From: Acanthamoeba lenticulata
Taxonomy: Eukaryota > Discosea > Longamoebia > Acanthamoebidae
NCBI GenBank assembly: GCA_002179805.1
Contig: NAVB01000222.1
Location: forward strand, 1 to 57,372
Reading direction: 5' to 3'
Length of the DNA: 57,372 nt
Both the position numbers and the translations under genes were made by a program. Below, in pieces: positions 32,763-43,079 of the stretch. The first letter of the stretch is position 1; every line of letters starts with the position of its first letter. Below the pieces are notes generated by a model. That model saw only the letters and a list, made by a program, of their open reading frames with translations. It made no database searches and had not been told where the DNA came from.

Positions 32763-35380
32763 ATGTGGGAGCTTGGTTTCGCGCTGGTTGCCGTAGTTGG
32801 CTTCTCGGCGTGGGCCTTGTTCCGCCTTTATGAAATCATTCGCACCAAAAGCGAGGCCTCATGGGCTCCCAAGGTTCGTTCCCCTTCAGTAACTCCCCCC
32901 CCCTCCCCCGTCAAACCGCGTTAACCTGTGTTACAAACGTAGGTCGAGGCTGAGGCCGAGTTTTACTTGCCTTTCTCGTACCGCAAGATGAAGCGGGCCA
33001 TGCTTGACCTCCTTCCTCAACGAAAAGAAAGGTAGACCTTGAGCTCCTCCATTCCTGCATCGCCCCTCTGCTGATCGCTACTTGCCGCTACTCGTACGCA
33101 GAGAAATATTTACATCAATTCTCGAGAAGCTCGAGCTGGTGCTGACCATGCGAAAGTATCCTGAAGCACGCCGCCTGCTCGCGGACTACACCTTGCTGAA
33201 TCCCCACTCTGACCCCAACGACTTTGAGTACTTCGCCGTCTTCTGCATTCATCCTTTCGGCCGCGAAGGCCTTACTCTGGGTCGTTTTTTGCAGGGAGCT
33301 CAGGGCGGAAAAGGTAAGCACTTTGGAAGACCGCTTCTTGCTGTCCTGCCGCGAGATGCTCCTCAAGGCCAACTACACGCCCGTCACGCGTGAGGAGGTG
33401 CACTCTCGATCCAACCCGCCCTCTCCCCTTCTTTGTGTCTGCTTGCTCACCAGCTTGCTCGGCCAACGTCAGCTGGAGTGGGCGCTGCGGGAGGACTATC
33501 TGAGCACTCTGCCGGTCGAGATCAACTGGGAAGGGCTCGACCCCGGTCCCTTCCGCCGCTACAAGTACAACTAGCCGAGATCTTTGCGACGTGACGCATA
33601 TGGTATGCTCACCGCGTGTGCGCACACAGGGAGATGCAGGAGAAGGCGGACAATCTCGAGCGGTTTGCGCCGCACAGCGACAAGGCCGAGAACTCGTTCA
33701 TTCCATCCAACCGCGTGTGGGTTTTCCGTCGCGGCATCGGCATGGACAAAACAGAGGTTCGAGTTCCTTCTCCTCTTGTGATGATGCTCCAGTGGTACTG
33801 ATCAAACCACGCACCAGGACTACTTCATGTTCGAGAAGATCGACCACCTGCTGGTAATCGGCTTCACATGGCTGTCCGATCGCTTCCCGTCCCTGCTTCG
33901 CATCTTCCCTTTCCTCGGCAAGGTTCGGCCGCTCCCGTCTGCGAAGATCTGCGGGATTGGCCTTCGCTTTAATGTGGCGGCATGTGATGCAGGTGCGGAC
34001 GGTCCAAGAGAACGAAGCGCGACGACAGGCTCGCGGCGGTGGGCGGAAGCGCGAGCGTCACAATCTAGAGGCGGCGGGCCTGCGCACGCTGGACAGCGGG
34101 AGCGCGCCCGAGGAGGAGGACAGCAACATCATCCAGCGCCGCACTCTGTTCGCTGATGTCCGCAAGCACGGCCTCGGCTCGCTCTTCCGAAAGAGCACGA
34201 TCGTGGAACCCACTTACAAGGAGCTCGTTGTCATGTACAAGCGCGACCCGCGCCTGTCCGTCGCCGCGCTCGACCCGACCCACGCCACGGCCGTCAACGA
34301 CCACGGCATCTTCCTGCGCACGTATCGCAACATCCCCATGGTTCGGCCTCCCCTCTACCCGCCTTACCTGCGCCAGGACTGATTGTCCTACGATGGCTGG
34401 CTGGCTGAACCACACAGTCCGACTTGGAGCTTGTCTTCCCGGAGAAGAAACTGGGCGTGCGGCCGATGGACTTTGTCTATCTGGCCGCGACGGGCGCCAT
34501 CGGCATTGCGACCCTCATCATCCACTTCTCCGACGAGATCAGCTCATGGTTCGGCCTGGCGGCACTGCTCAGTTTTGTGATGTTGGCCGTGCGCACGTTC
34601 ATCACCTACCGCTACAGCATCATCTATTACCAGCGCTTCATGCTGGGCTTCCTCAACGACAAGGCGTACGGCTCCTCATCTCATCTGTCCTCTCCTTGTA
34701 CTGTGTTAAAGCACGTCGTGATACTCCACAGGATGTCGAGTGACCGCGACGTCCTCCTGTACCTCATTGACAAGCTGAAGCTGCAGGAACTCAAGGAGGT
34801 GAGGTTCATCCCGTTGATGAAGACGACTGTTGTGGGCTTTGGCTAACGCGCGCTGTGGTGGTGGTATCCGGTGCCTCCGAGCAGAGCGCCGTGTTGTACT
34901 TCTTCTTGTGGACATACGGCAAGCAGACGCCGCAGCTTGCCCACAAGGTGCGTGCTCTTCCAGTAGGGGTTCATGCATCAATCGGTGATGATGCTGACGA
35001 TGCGACGGCAGGTATGCGAGGAATTCATGATGGATATCCAGAGGCGAGACAAGCATCCGACCCACGTCCGGTTCGCCGTGCACGACGCGCTCGCGCGATT
35101 GCTCGCCCTTGGCCTTGCCAAGCGCGCTGATGGTGAGTGAACTGTCTCTGCTTGTTTTTGTTTTTCTAATTGTTTACGCTCTCTTTGATACCCTCATGTT
35201 CGATTACACGTAGGGCGCGAGGTGGAGGACATCGACGACAACGCCGAGTACGTGGCGACGCCGCCGGAGAAGGCGCCTCTCGTGCTAGGCGAGCACTGGG
35301 CCCACATCTTTGCGACCACACACCTGCCCAGCGACGCTGCCATCCCCTACACCAGCGCGTCAGCCCCCAGCTACTACTAA
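32763..35380 (+). CDS. DUF3754 / TMEM143-like membrane protein
   Basis: About ten short exons. The start at 32763 gives an N-terminal membrane segment (MWELGFALVAVVGFSAWALF). Next comes the family block FYLPFSYRKMKRAMLDLLPQ, a helical region with LEKLELVLTMRKYPEARRLL, and ANYTPVTREE. The second half has two close transmembrane helices (FVYLAATGAIGIATLIIHFS and GLAALLSFVMLAVRTFITYR) followed by YYQRFMLGFLNDKAYGS, a typical DUF3754 ending. The C-terminal exons include a helix continuing to HWAHIFATTHLPSDAAIPY and the stop at 35378-35380. The function of the family is unknown; human TMEM143 is mitochondrial, so a mitochondrial membrane location is possible but not shown here. Several introns still have open frames, so exon edges are approximate. 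Confidence 0.65.
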
Positions 35381-35520
35381 GTGATTTATTTATGCCTCTT
35401 CTTCTTCTTCTTCTTGTGCACAACAGCAACAAAATGTGTGCACCAATCTTCTTCTTCTTCTTCCTCTTTTTCTTCTGCTAGTTGTTCTCAGGGGTGGATG
35501 AAGTGCCCGTTGAGCCACGA

Positions 35521-36136
35521 TCAGACAAATGAACCTCGATCTCGAAAAGGGGGTAGAGAGGAGCGTCGTCCTCATCGGTGGGTAGGTTGAATTGCTTGAA
35601 CTTCAACTTGAAGCCCAGCTTTTGCCTGTTGATCTGGTATAGGTGGTTGGTGTGATGTTACACAAGCCCAGAAAAGGAACATGAGGATGAAGCAAGAAGG
35701 GTTGGTACGTCGTCAAAATAGTCGCTGATGATGCGGGCAACGGCGTTGATCTGCGCAGCAAGCTTCTTTTCCTGCTTGAACCGGCGATAGATAACAAAGA
35801 CGGTGTAATCCCACCAACTGTTGGTGGTCATCAACGCCAAGCTCTCTTCATGTATCGGTCGCCACAGCTCGTTCACCATGCCCATGATATCTGCCCATTG
35901 GTCTTCTGCACAGTGGCGTTGACGCAAAGAGTCACAACAGTCCAGTAATGTCAACGAAAAGTGGAGCTCAAGTGCAGGAGCAAGGAGATCGGACCAGTAA
36001 TGACATCCTGGAGAAGAGGCGGAAAGGCGTCATCATAAAGTTGGGAAACACCTTCTTGGCCTGAAGGAGGCGCCTTCTCTCTTATTTGAATCGCTTTGCC
36101 CTTGTTAGGGTTGATGCTTTTCATGCGGATCTCCAT
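35521..36136 (-). CDS. Unknown protein
   Basis: Not recognised. The ATG at 36136 (MEIRMKSINPNKGKAIQIRE) lies just after a TTTAG acceptor. The two upstream exons (about 36290-36180 and near 36350) have no usable ATG in frame and look like spliced 5' UTR. The middle exon carries an aromatic/charged block (TTNSWWDYTVFVIYRRFKQE followed by KKLAAQINAVARIISDYFDD), which looks like a helical domain rather than low complexity. The last exon has NRQKLGFKLKFKQFNLP, and the frame stops at 35521-35523. No signal peptide or membrane segment seen. It is divergent from the RCC1/BTB gene starting at 36378. Confidence 0.45.
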
Positions 36137-36377
36137 CCCTAAATGAACCAGGTTCAGTGGGTTTCATAAATGCTATGCGAGTGAGGTACCTTGGTCGCTA
36201 CTCCTCCCTGTTGTTGATCTGAGCTTCTTCCCTTGCGTGCGGTCACCTTTTCCTTTTGCAGCCTTGAAAGAGAAATAGAATAATTGAGATTTTCCTGCCA
36301 ATGTTTCCTCGAATTAATTAAGAGTCTTGGGCCTCCGAAGGCGGTCTTACCTCGCTGTTTTCTACTGCACGAACACA

Positions 36378-39147
36378 ATGGACGCCCCCCTGGCCGTACC
36401 TACCGGAGCTCCGCTCGCCTCTAGCTGGCTTTTCGGTAATCCAACTATCCAGGACCGCTTGCGCAAAGGCTCGCTGCGCCAAGTATGCTGCTCCTCCGGC
36501 TCACTCTGGCACCTGTTTGGTACCTCCCTTTCTTGTTTCTTCGTCGGGGTTGTTCTCTCATCAACATCACACTTGCACGCAGAGGACGGCGTTTGTTTTG
36601 GGGAGTACGCCCCCTTTGGCCTGCAGGCTCCGCCCCGACTCTGGACAATTTATTGTCTTTCTGCGCACACACATGGCCTCACTCCCATGTTGCAGGGTGA
36701 CGGCCACGGGAGACGCCATTTGGCATTATTCCTCTGATGCTCCTTCCCCCAATGCTCCTTCCTCCAATGCTCCAAGCCTCGCCCATAACCACACCCAGCA
36801 GGTGGCCTGTACTGACCGTTCAGCGATCCTCCTGCACAAAGGCGGGCAGAAGCTCTCCTGGTTCTATCAAACCAGTGATTTGTACGTGCGTATGGTTTGG
36901 CATTGTGCGCTGGTTGGTCCTCACTACGTTCTTCTTTTCACAGTCAACCCCCAATTCATCCGAAAGTTGTTGATGTGCCGAGCCTTCTTCCTGCAGGATG
37001 TCGATGTCGAGCAGTAGCTTGCACGAACGCGTGCATGGTCTTGCTGACAGACAAGGTGATGATGATGATATCATGAAAGCTGGGTGATCTTGCCGTTCTT
37101 AATCCAAGTATCTCTGCTTTCCAGGGCGATGTCTACTCAGGGAACAAGCTCATCGCCCAGGGCGTTGTTTCCATCGCCGGCTCTTCCAGCTTTTGCCTCA
37201 TGCTCCACGGCACGTCAGCCCTGGGGCACCGTTGTCGTATGTGGCACACGCAAGTCCTCATTCCTGCATGCACATGCATGTCTCCCATTCCCTGCTCTGC
37301 GCAGAAACCGGGACGCTCAGCGTGTGGGACGAGTTTGAGGGCAAGCTGCACTCACCGGTGGCTGGTGATTTGGAGAAGCTCCGCTTCAAGGCCATCGCCT
37401 GCGGTGCCAACCACGCAGCGGGCATCACCCGCGAGGGCCGGCTCTATGTTTGGACCTGGCCCAGCGTCTCGTGCAATCGGAGGGTCCTGTTGTCGCTGTC
37501 GAGCCGGCCGACCGTCCGCTTTCTCCACGAGCTCAGCGAGCGGCCCATGGCCGCTCTCGCATGCGTGGCGGACGTCACTGCTTGGTACACAAGCCTCATG
37601 CTTCCTCTCGGCCCGAGACGAGCACGACAACGGGGATCACCGCTAATGTCATCGTATCATCAGCGCGACCGAGAGTGGGCGCGTGTACTGGTGGATCAAG
37701 TTGAACGGCCAGCTGCTCAGCGCGGACGAAGAGGCCAAGGGCCGGTGTCCGCCTCGCCACGCCGAGGCCGTCAAGCTGGCCTGCCGCACGGCTTGGCGCC
37801 AGTCCTTCCGCGGGACCGACCCACACCGGGCGGCGCTGGCGCGGGACATCGCAACGCTGTGGGCGCCCTCAGGCAATGATGCGTGCGCCTTTGCTGACGC
37901 CAAGCTTGGTGGTAAGCCTCTTGGGCCTTTCTTTGGGCTTTGTCGCGGCCATGTCTGACCACAGCGACGTCGTGCCAGACATGTCCTGCCATCGCGTCCT
38001 CGTGAGCCGCGCCCGGGGCTTGGAAGCGTTGATGAACGCACAGACCCCAGGCGACAGCGGCGACCTGCACGCCGAAGCCTTGCCTCTGTTCCTCGCTTGG
38101 CTCTATGGCGTGCCGCTACCCCGCCCGCTCGAGTGCGCCCCGCAGTTGGCAGAGCTGGCCACCCGGCTGGACGTCCCCGCCTTTGGGCAAGCCCTCTCCG
38201 CGGCCCAGAAGCAGAAATGGCTCCGGTGTGATGCTCTGACTCACAACAGCCTCTCGGAGGCGTTGGCCTCGTTCATCAATAATCCGCTCTACGCCGACGT
38301 GACCCTTGTGGCCGAGGACGGCAGCGAGATCCCTGCACACAAGGCCATCTTGTGCGCGCGGTCGTCCTACTTCCGTGCCATTTTTGCGGCGGGCATGCGA
38401 GAGGCGACGACCAACATCGTCCGGCTTGACAACTTGTCACACCATCAACTGCTTACTCTGTTGCGCTTTCTCTATGCGGCTCAGTACGCGCCTGCTTGCT
38501 CTGCGCCCAGAGGTTTTTCCTGCCTTCCACAACTCACTACCTGCCCCACACAGGTTGGATCTGCAGGAAGACACAGTGGTCGATCTGCTGTTTGTTGCTC
38601 ACTTGCACCAACTGTCCGCCCTGCAGGAGCAGTGCGAGAGCTTCATTGGAGAGGTATGGCATTCCTTACATGACAGGCCTTTGACGAACCTCCAACGACA
38701 TGATCATGACCACCGTTCTTCAGGGCTTATGTCTGGAGAACGCGGGCTACTTCCTGGAGATGGGCCACCGGCTGAAGCTTTCGCATCTGCAGCTGATCGT
38801 TTGGCACTACATCTTGCAACATCGAGTCGAGTTTCACACAGAAGCCGGTCAGCAAGCATTGGCCGAACACCTCTCGCCCGATCTGCTCCAGGAGTACACG
38901 GCCAAGAGTACGCCGCTTGCAGCCAAGTCGTACATTGCTAGCTGTGATGTCCTGACGATCTTGTCTTGTCTTGTCGGTGTATGCCGCAGTCGCCAGCGTG
39001 CAGAAAAAGAGGCGCCCGAAGAAGGACACCGGCTTTTCACTTCTCCCACCTCTTGCGGCCCTCTCGCTCAAACCTTTGGCAGCCACGCAAGCGACCTTCA
39101 AGCGCACGTGGAAGCCCGATGATGATCATACCGACAAGTTGAATTAA
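36378..39147 (+). CDS. RCC1-like repeat and tandem BTB protein
   Basis: Many short exons. The first half has RCC1-type blade sequences (VTATGDAIWHY, ETGTLSVWDEFEG, AIACGANHAAGITREGRLYV). The second half has two BTB regions. The first is divergent (SCHRVLVSRARGLEALM). The second is clear: NPLYADVTLVAEDGSEIPAH followed by KAILCARSSYFRAIF, with a BACK-like helical tail (GLCLENAGYFLEMGHRLKLS and HLQLIVWHYILQH). The C-terminus is basic. RCC1 plus BTB proteins often act as substrate adaptors for Cul3 ubiquitin ligases, with the propeller choosing the target; that role is inferred. The stop is at 39145-39147, shortly before a tRNA gene on the other strand. Confidence 0.7.
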
Positions 39148-39181
39148 AAAATGCCGGTGGCGCGGAAGGACAAAAAATAAG

Positions 39182-39254
39182 CTCCCCGGGCAGGGTTCGA
39201 ACCTGCGACCTCACGGTTAACAGCCGTGCGCTCTACCAACTAAGCTACCGAGGA
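39182..39254 (-). tRNA. tRNA-Asn (anticodon GTT)
   Basis: The 73-base minus-strand sequence folds as a standard cloverleaf. The acceptor stem TCCTCGG pairs with CCGGGGA (one T-G pair), with discriminator G. The D region is TAGCTTAGTTGGTAGAGC. The anticodon stem CACGG/CCGTG holds loop CTGTTAA, so the anticodon is GTT. The T arm is CGCAGGTTCGAACCCTGCC with good A and B boxes. No intron and no encoded CCA. It lies between the RCC1/BTB and YchF genes, both on the opposite strand. Confidence 0.95.
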
Positions 39255-39354
39255 CCCTTACACACCACTGACAATTAACAGAGAATGATTTGATGTTAGA
39301 CAATTGTCAGGAACATTTAAGTTTTTTCCTCTATGTTTGCGTTCCCTGTTCAAG

Positions 39355-41346
39355 ATGAAAGCCCGGCAGAGCTCGTGGACTTCCTTGCGTGTCCTTGCTC
39401 CGGCGGCCTCGCCGCGTTGGGCATCAGCAGCTCGTCCTGGTAGTGCGCTGGGAGGGCTGAACCTGATTGCTCGGCGATGGGCGGCAAAATCCGCTGGCAA
39501 GCAGACCAGTGTCGCTAGTGGCCAAGCGTCGGCTCTTTCCTACTTTGTGGCCCGGACCACGTCCAATGGGTGTGGCATAGTCGGTACGTCTATCTTTTTC
39601 TCGTCGTGCGGCTCCGGCGCTACTGCGTTGATTTTAAACGTTTTGTTCAGGCATGCCCAACGTGGGCAAGAGTACCTTGTTCAATGCGCTCACCAGCAGC
39701 CAGGTGGGTCCGCCTGCCACACGTTTGTGGTGTCTTGCGCCGTCCGTCGGCGATGTGTGACTGACCTTGTTCACCCACAGAGGGCACGAGCGGAAAACTT
39801 TCCCTTCTGCACCATTGACCCCAACACGGGCAAGGTTTGGGTGCCCGACCCACGCCTCGACACCCTCGCGGCGATTGCCCACTCGAAGCGCACTCTGCCA
39901 TGCCAAATGGTGCCCGCGCTTACTTCCATCTTTGCTCGGCTCCTAGACCTTCTCACCCGCCTCTTGTCCTTTGGAATGGCAGGAATTTGTGGACATTGCT
40001 GGTCTCGTGGCCGGCGCGTCCAAGGGCGAGGGCCTGGGCAACAAGTTTCTGGCCCACATCCGCAACGTCTCCATGATCCTGCAGGTGGTGCGCTGCTTCG
40101 ACAACGCCGACGGGTCCGAGCAGGTCACGCACGTCGAGGGCACGGTCGACCCGGCGCGTGACATGGAGATCATCAACACGGAGCTGCTCCTGGCCGACCT
40201 CGAATCTCTCACGACGGCCTCTCAGAAGCTCGAGAAGCGAACCAAGCTCGACACCGACGCGGAGAAGCGACTCGACCTCATGAAGCGCACTCTCGCCGTG
40301 TTGGACGAGGGCCAGCCTGCGCGGAGCGTGCTCATCTCGGCCGAAGAGTGGCCCACCTTCAACGCCTTCCAGCTCTTGACCAGGTGCGTGCCACTTTGAC
40401 CAAACTCGCACACGATGTGCTTCCTCACCACGATACGGTGCGGGGACAGCAAGCCCGTGGTCTACTGCTGTAACGTCAAGGTGTGCGATCTTTTCCATCC
40501 TAAATTCCAATTTTTATATTTATTTTTAAATTTGTTATATTTATTGATTTATTTATTTTCCGACTAGGAAGAAGAAGCAGCCACCGGGAATGCGATGGTG
40601 GAGCAGGTGAAGCAGGCCGTCCTGTACGTCAACACTTTGTCCCTTGATGAACATGGCGTCACCGCTGAACTTGAAGGTGCTCCTTCCAGGAAGGAGGAAC
40701 CGGGCGTAGACCCCAACGAGAGGGTGCTCGTGGTCTCGGCCAAGCTCGAAGCTGAGGTCCGTCACGCATCGCTGCAGCATATCATAGCCTAGCGCTCACT
40801 GATAGCCACAACATGACTCTACTGCAGCTGGCCAACATGGAGAGCGCCGAAGACCGCAAGTCCTTTTTGGAGCTGTACGGCCTGTCGGAGACCGACGCGG
40901 GCCTGCCCAAGGTCATCCGAGCGACCCGCCAACTGCTTCAGCAACAGCAGTTCTTCACCGTCGGCGAGACCGAGGCCCGCGCCTGGAATATCCCCAAGTA
41001 CGTACTCGTTGGCTTCAACTTCGCATCGCCATGATGAACTGATTGATGCTGATGGTGGCATCCTACCAGGGGAACGACAGCGGTGGACGCTGCGGCGGTG
41101 ATCCACACGGACTTTGCCAAGGGCTTCGTCAAGGCCGAGGTAAGCTGAGCAAAGAGCTTTGCGTAGTGCTCGTGGCTCGTGTTCTCATCGTCTTGCATGG
41201 TTGATGTGGTGTAGACAATCGCCTACAACGATTTTGTGGCCGCAGGGGGCGAGAAACGAGCAAAGGAGCTGGGCAAGGTGCGCTTTGAGGGCCCTGCCTA
41301 TGTCGTACAAGATGGCGATATCATCCTCTTCCATCACCGCAAGTAA
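39355..41346 (+). CDS. YchF/OLA1-type GTPase, probably mitochondrial
   Basis: About nine exons. The G1 P-loop is [14 protein letters not shown], then [20 protein letters not shown] (switch I region, as in YchF), and [20 protein letters not shown] (G3 with the family's DIAGL). [14 protein letters not shown] follows, then a coiled-coil insertion. The G4 position reads YCCNVKEEE, as expected for YchF, which lacks a normal NKxD and prefers ATP. The C-terminal TGS-like domain is represented by [21 protein letters not shown] and [14 protein letters not shown] 75-residue N-terminal extension ([20 protein letters not shown], Arg/Ser/Ala-rich, no acidic residues) looks like a mitochondrial presequence, so this is probably the organelle paralogue. 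The ATG at 39355 is the first Met of this extension; the stop is at 41344-41346. Confidence 0.85.
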
Positions 41347-41410
41347 TACAAAGAGAAGTTGCCCCAAGCCACGTGCCGCAAAGCTGGAGCCCAGTTCGCA
41401 CTTTTACAGA

Positions 41411-42903
41411 TCACTTGCGCCTGCCGTTGTCAGCGCGAGTGGCAAGCCACTCTGTGATGTGGTGGTACAGTTCGTGGCGGGCGGGCTCCTCCAAGAGCCC
41501 GTGCGACCAACCCTCGAGTTCGTGGTAGGTCTTGTCCTGACTTCGTGCCCTCGCGTAGAAGCGCTTGCAGCCCTCTTCGTTGGTGGTTACGTCTTGTGTG
41601 CCCTGGCACAGCAGAAACGGCCACGTCACGCCCTCCGTCATCTGCCGCGAGCCAACGTCACAAGTCAGGCGAGGACAAGAAAACAGCAATCAAGAGTGAA
41701 CGCGCAGCGCACAGAGCTGACACGCTGCATGGCTTGCAGCATCTCCCAGGCCCACCGCGCTCGCATGCCATACGGGTAGGTGTAGGTCAGCGGGTCAGAG
41801 ACGTAGCAGTTCACTGCGTTTGCGCCCCAGTAAGGCAAATAACGTTCAGGTTCGCAACTTGCGCGAAAGAGTCGAGTACCGATGTCGGGATCGAGCGGGT
41901 TGTTGGTCCAGGGCGACGCCTGGAAGGGGATCAGCTTGGGCAAGTAGCGGCTCAGGAGCCTGGAATTGAAAAACAGAGATTAGACCTGACGCTCAACAAA
42001 AGTGTCAGACTGCACCAGCACGAACCTCACGCCATTGAGCATGATGGGCGACGCCGAGGCCTTATGGGGCATGAGGGCGGGCGCCAGCAAGATCACACCA
42101 CTCCACATGTCCGGCCGCCGGTCGGCAACTTGCACAACGATGTTGCCTCCCATCGAGCTCCTGCCCATCACACAGCGCCTCATGACGATGAGGAGGAGCG
42201 CGCATCTACCAGTGGCAGCAACTCTGATCAGAGGGAGCGACATACCCGGCAAGGAAGTGGGGCAGATGCGCGTAGTCGGCGTAGCGGGTCAGGATGTGGT
42301 CCACAAACTGTTCAAAGTCGTCCAGGTAGTCGCTGAAGCGCTCCACGTACCCGCGGTCTCCCTCGCTTCGGCCAAAGCCTTGATGGTCGAGCGTGAAGAA
42401 GAGGAAGCCTTGGGCAGTGACGTGGTCCGCTATTTCCCACAGCCGCTGGCCGTAGCCGCCAAAGCCGTGCGCGTAGAAGACGACGCCTCTACGAGGCAAA
42501 AGGGCGTTCAACGCACGTGTGTTGGCTTGTTACGCACAACACGAACGACTGAAGAGGAAGAAGAGGACAAGGGCAAGTACTTGGGATTTGTGCCAGCTGG
42601 CGGCATCCAGGCGTGCGTGTAGAGCCATAAACCTTGCTTGTTCTTTATGAACGTGGGCCCTGTGCAGCTTATGATCATAAGCTAATTAGAGAGTACTCCC
42701 TACACCAATGAAGCGCATCAATCAAATGCACCAGGGGAAAGCGCATGGCGGAAGGTAGAATGGTGAGGATCGGCAAGAGGCCGGAGGCCGCGGTAGAGTA
42801 GCCAGCAGAGAACGGCCCAAGGTAGAAGGATACCACAGAAAAAGGAGAGGGAGATCCACGAAGAAATGAAACAGTTGTGCGCCGTGCCGTTATCTGCCTC
42901 CAT
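41411..42903 (-). CDS. Monoglyceride-lipase-like alpha/beta hydrolase with N-terminal anchor
   Basis: The catalytic set is intact. The oxyanion region is VVFYAHGFGGYG, the nucleophile elbow after splicing is FLAGSSMGGN (G-S-S-M-G), the acid is in QGTQDVTTNEEG and the His in GWSHGLLEE. The order and the cap region (YLPYWGANAVNCYVSDPL) match the monoglyceride lipase/lysophospholipase family. A first exon from the ATG at 42903 adds a membrane segment (LSFFCGILLPWAVLCWLLY), so the enzyme is probably membrane-bound; a middle exon supplies GLWLYTHAWMPPAGTN. Likely hydrolyses monoacylglycerols or related lipids (family inference). It starts 176 bases from the divergent SHK-like gene, a probable shared promoter. 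A paralogue without the nucleophile lies at 51297-53012. Confidence 0.75.
42666..42683. repeat. 18-bp perfect palindrome
   Basis: AGCTTATGATCATAAGCT is its own reverse complement. It lies in the intron between the anchor exon and the second exon of the lipase gene (minus strand). No known site is implied. Confidence 0.8.
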
Positions 42904-43079
42904 CTTCAAAAATCAAAAAAGAACAAAAACTACTGAAAAGGCTGATTACCTCGAACTGCCAGCTTCCAGTAAAATTGGGTTGGTACGTCTTTCTAAAAAA
43001 TGATCGGAATGCCGGGAAAAGCCCAAGCAAGCCCAAGGCGGCGGCCTTTCGATTGTTGTTGTTTGCCTGCATCGGGGAG

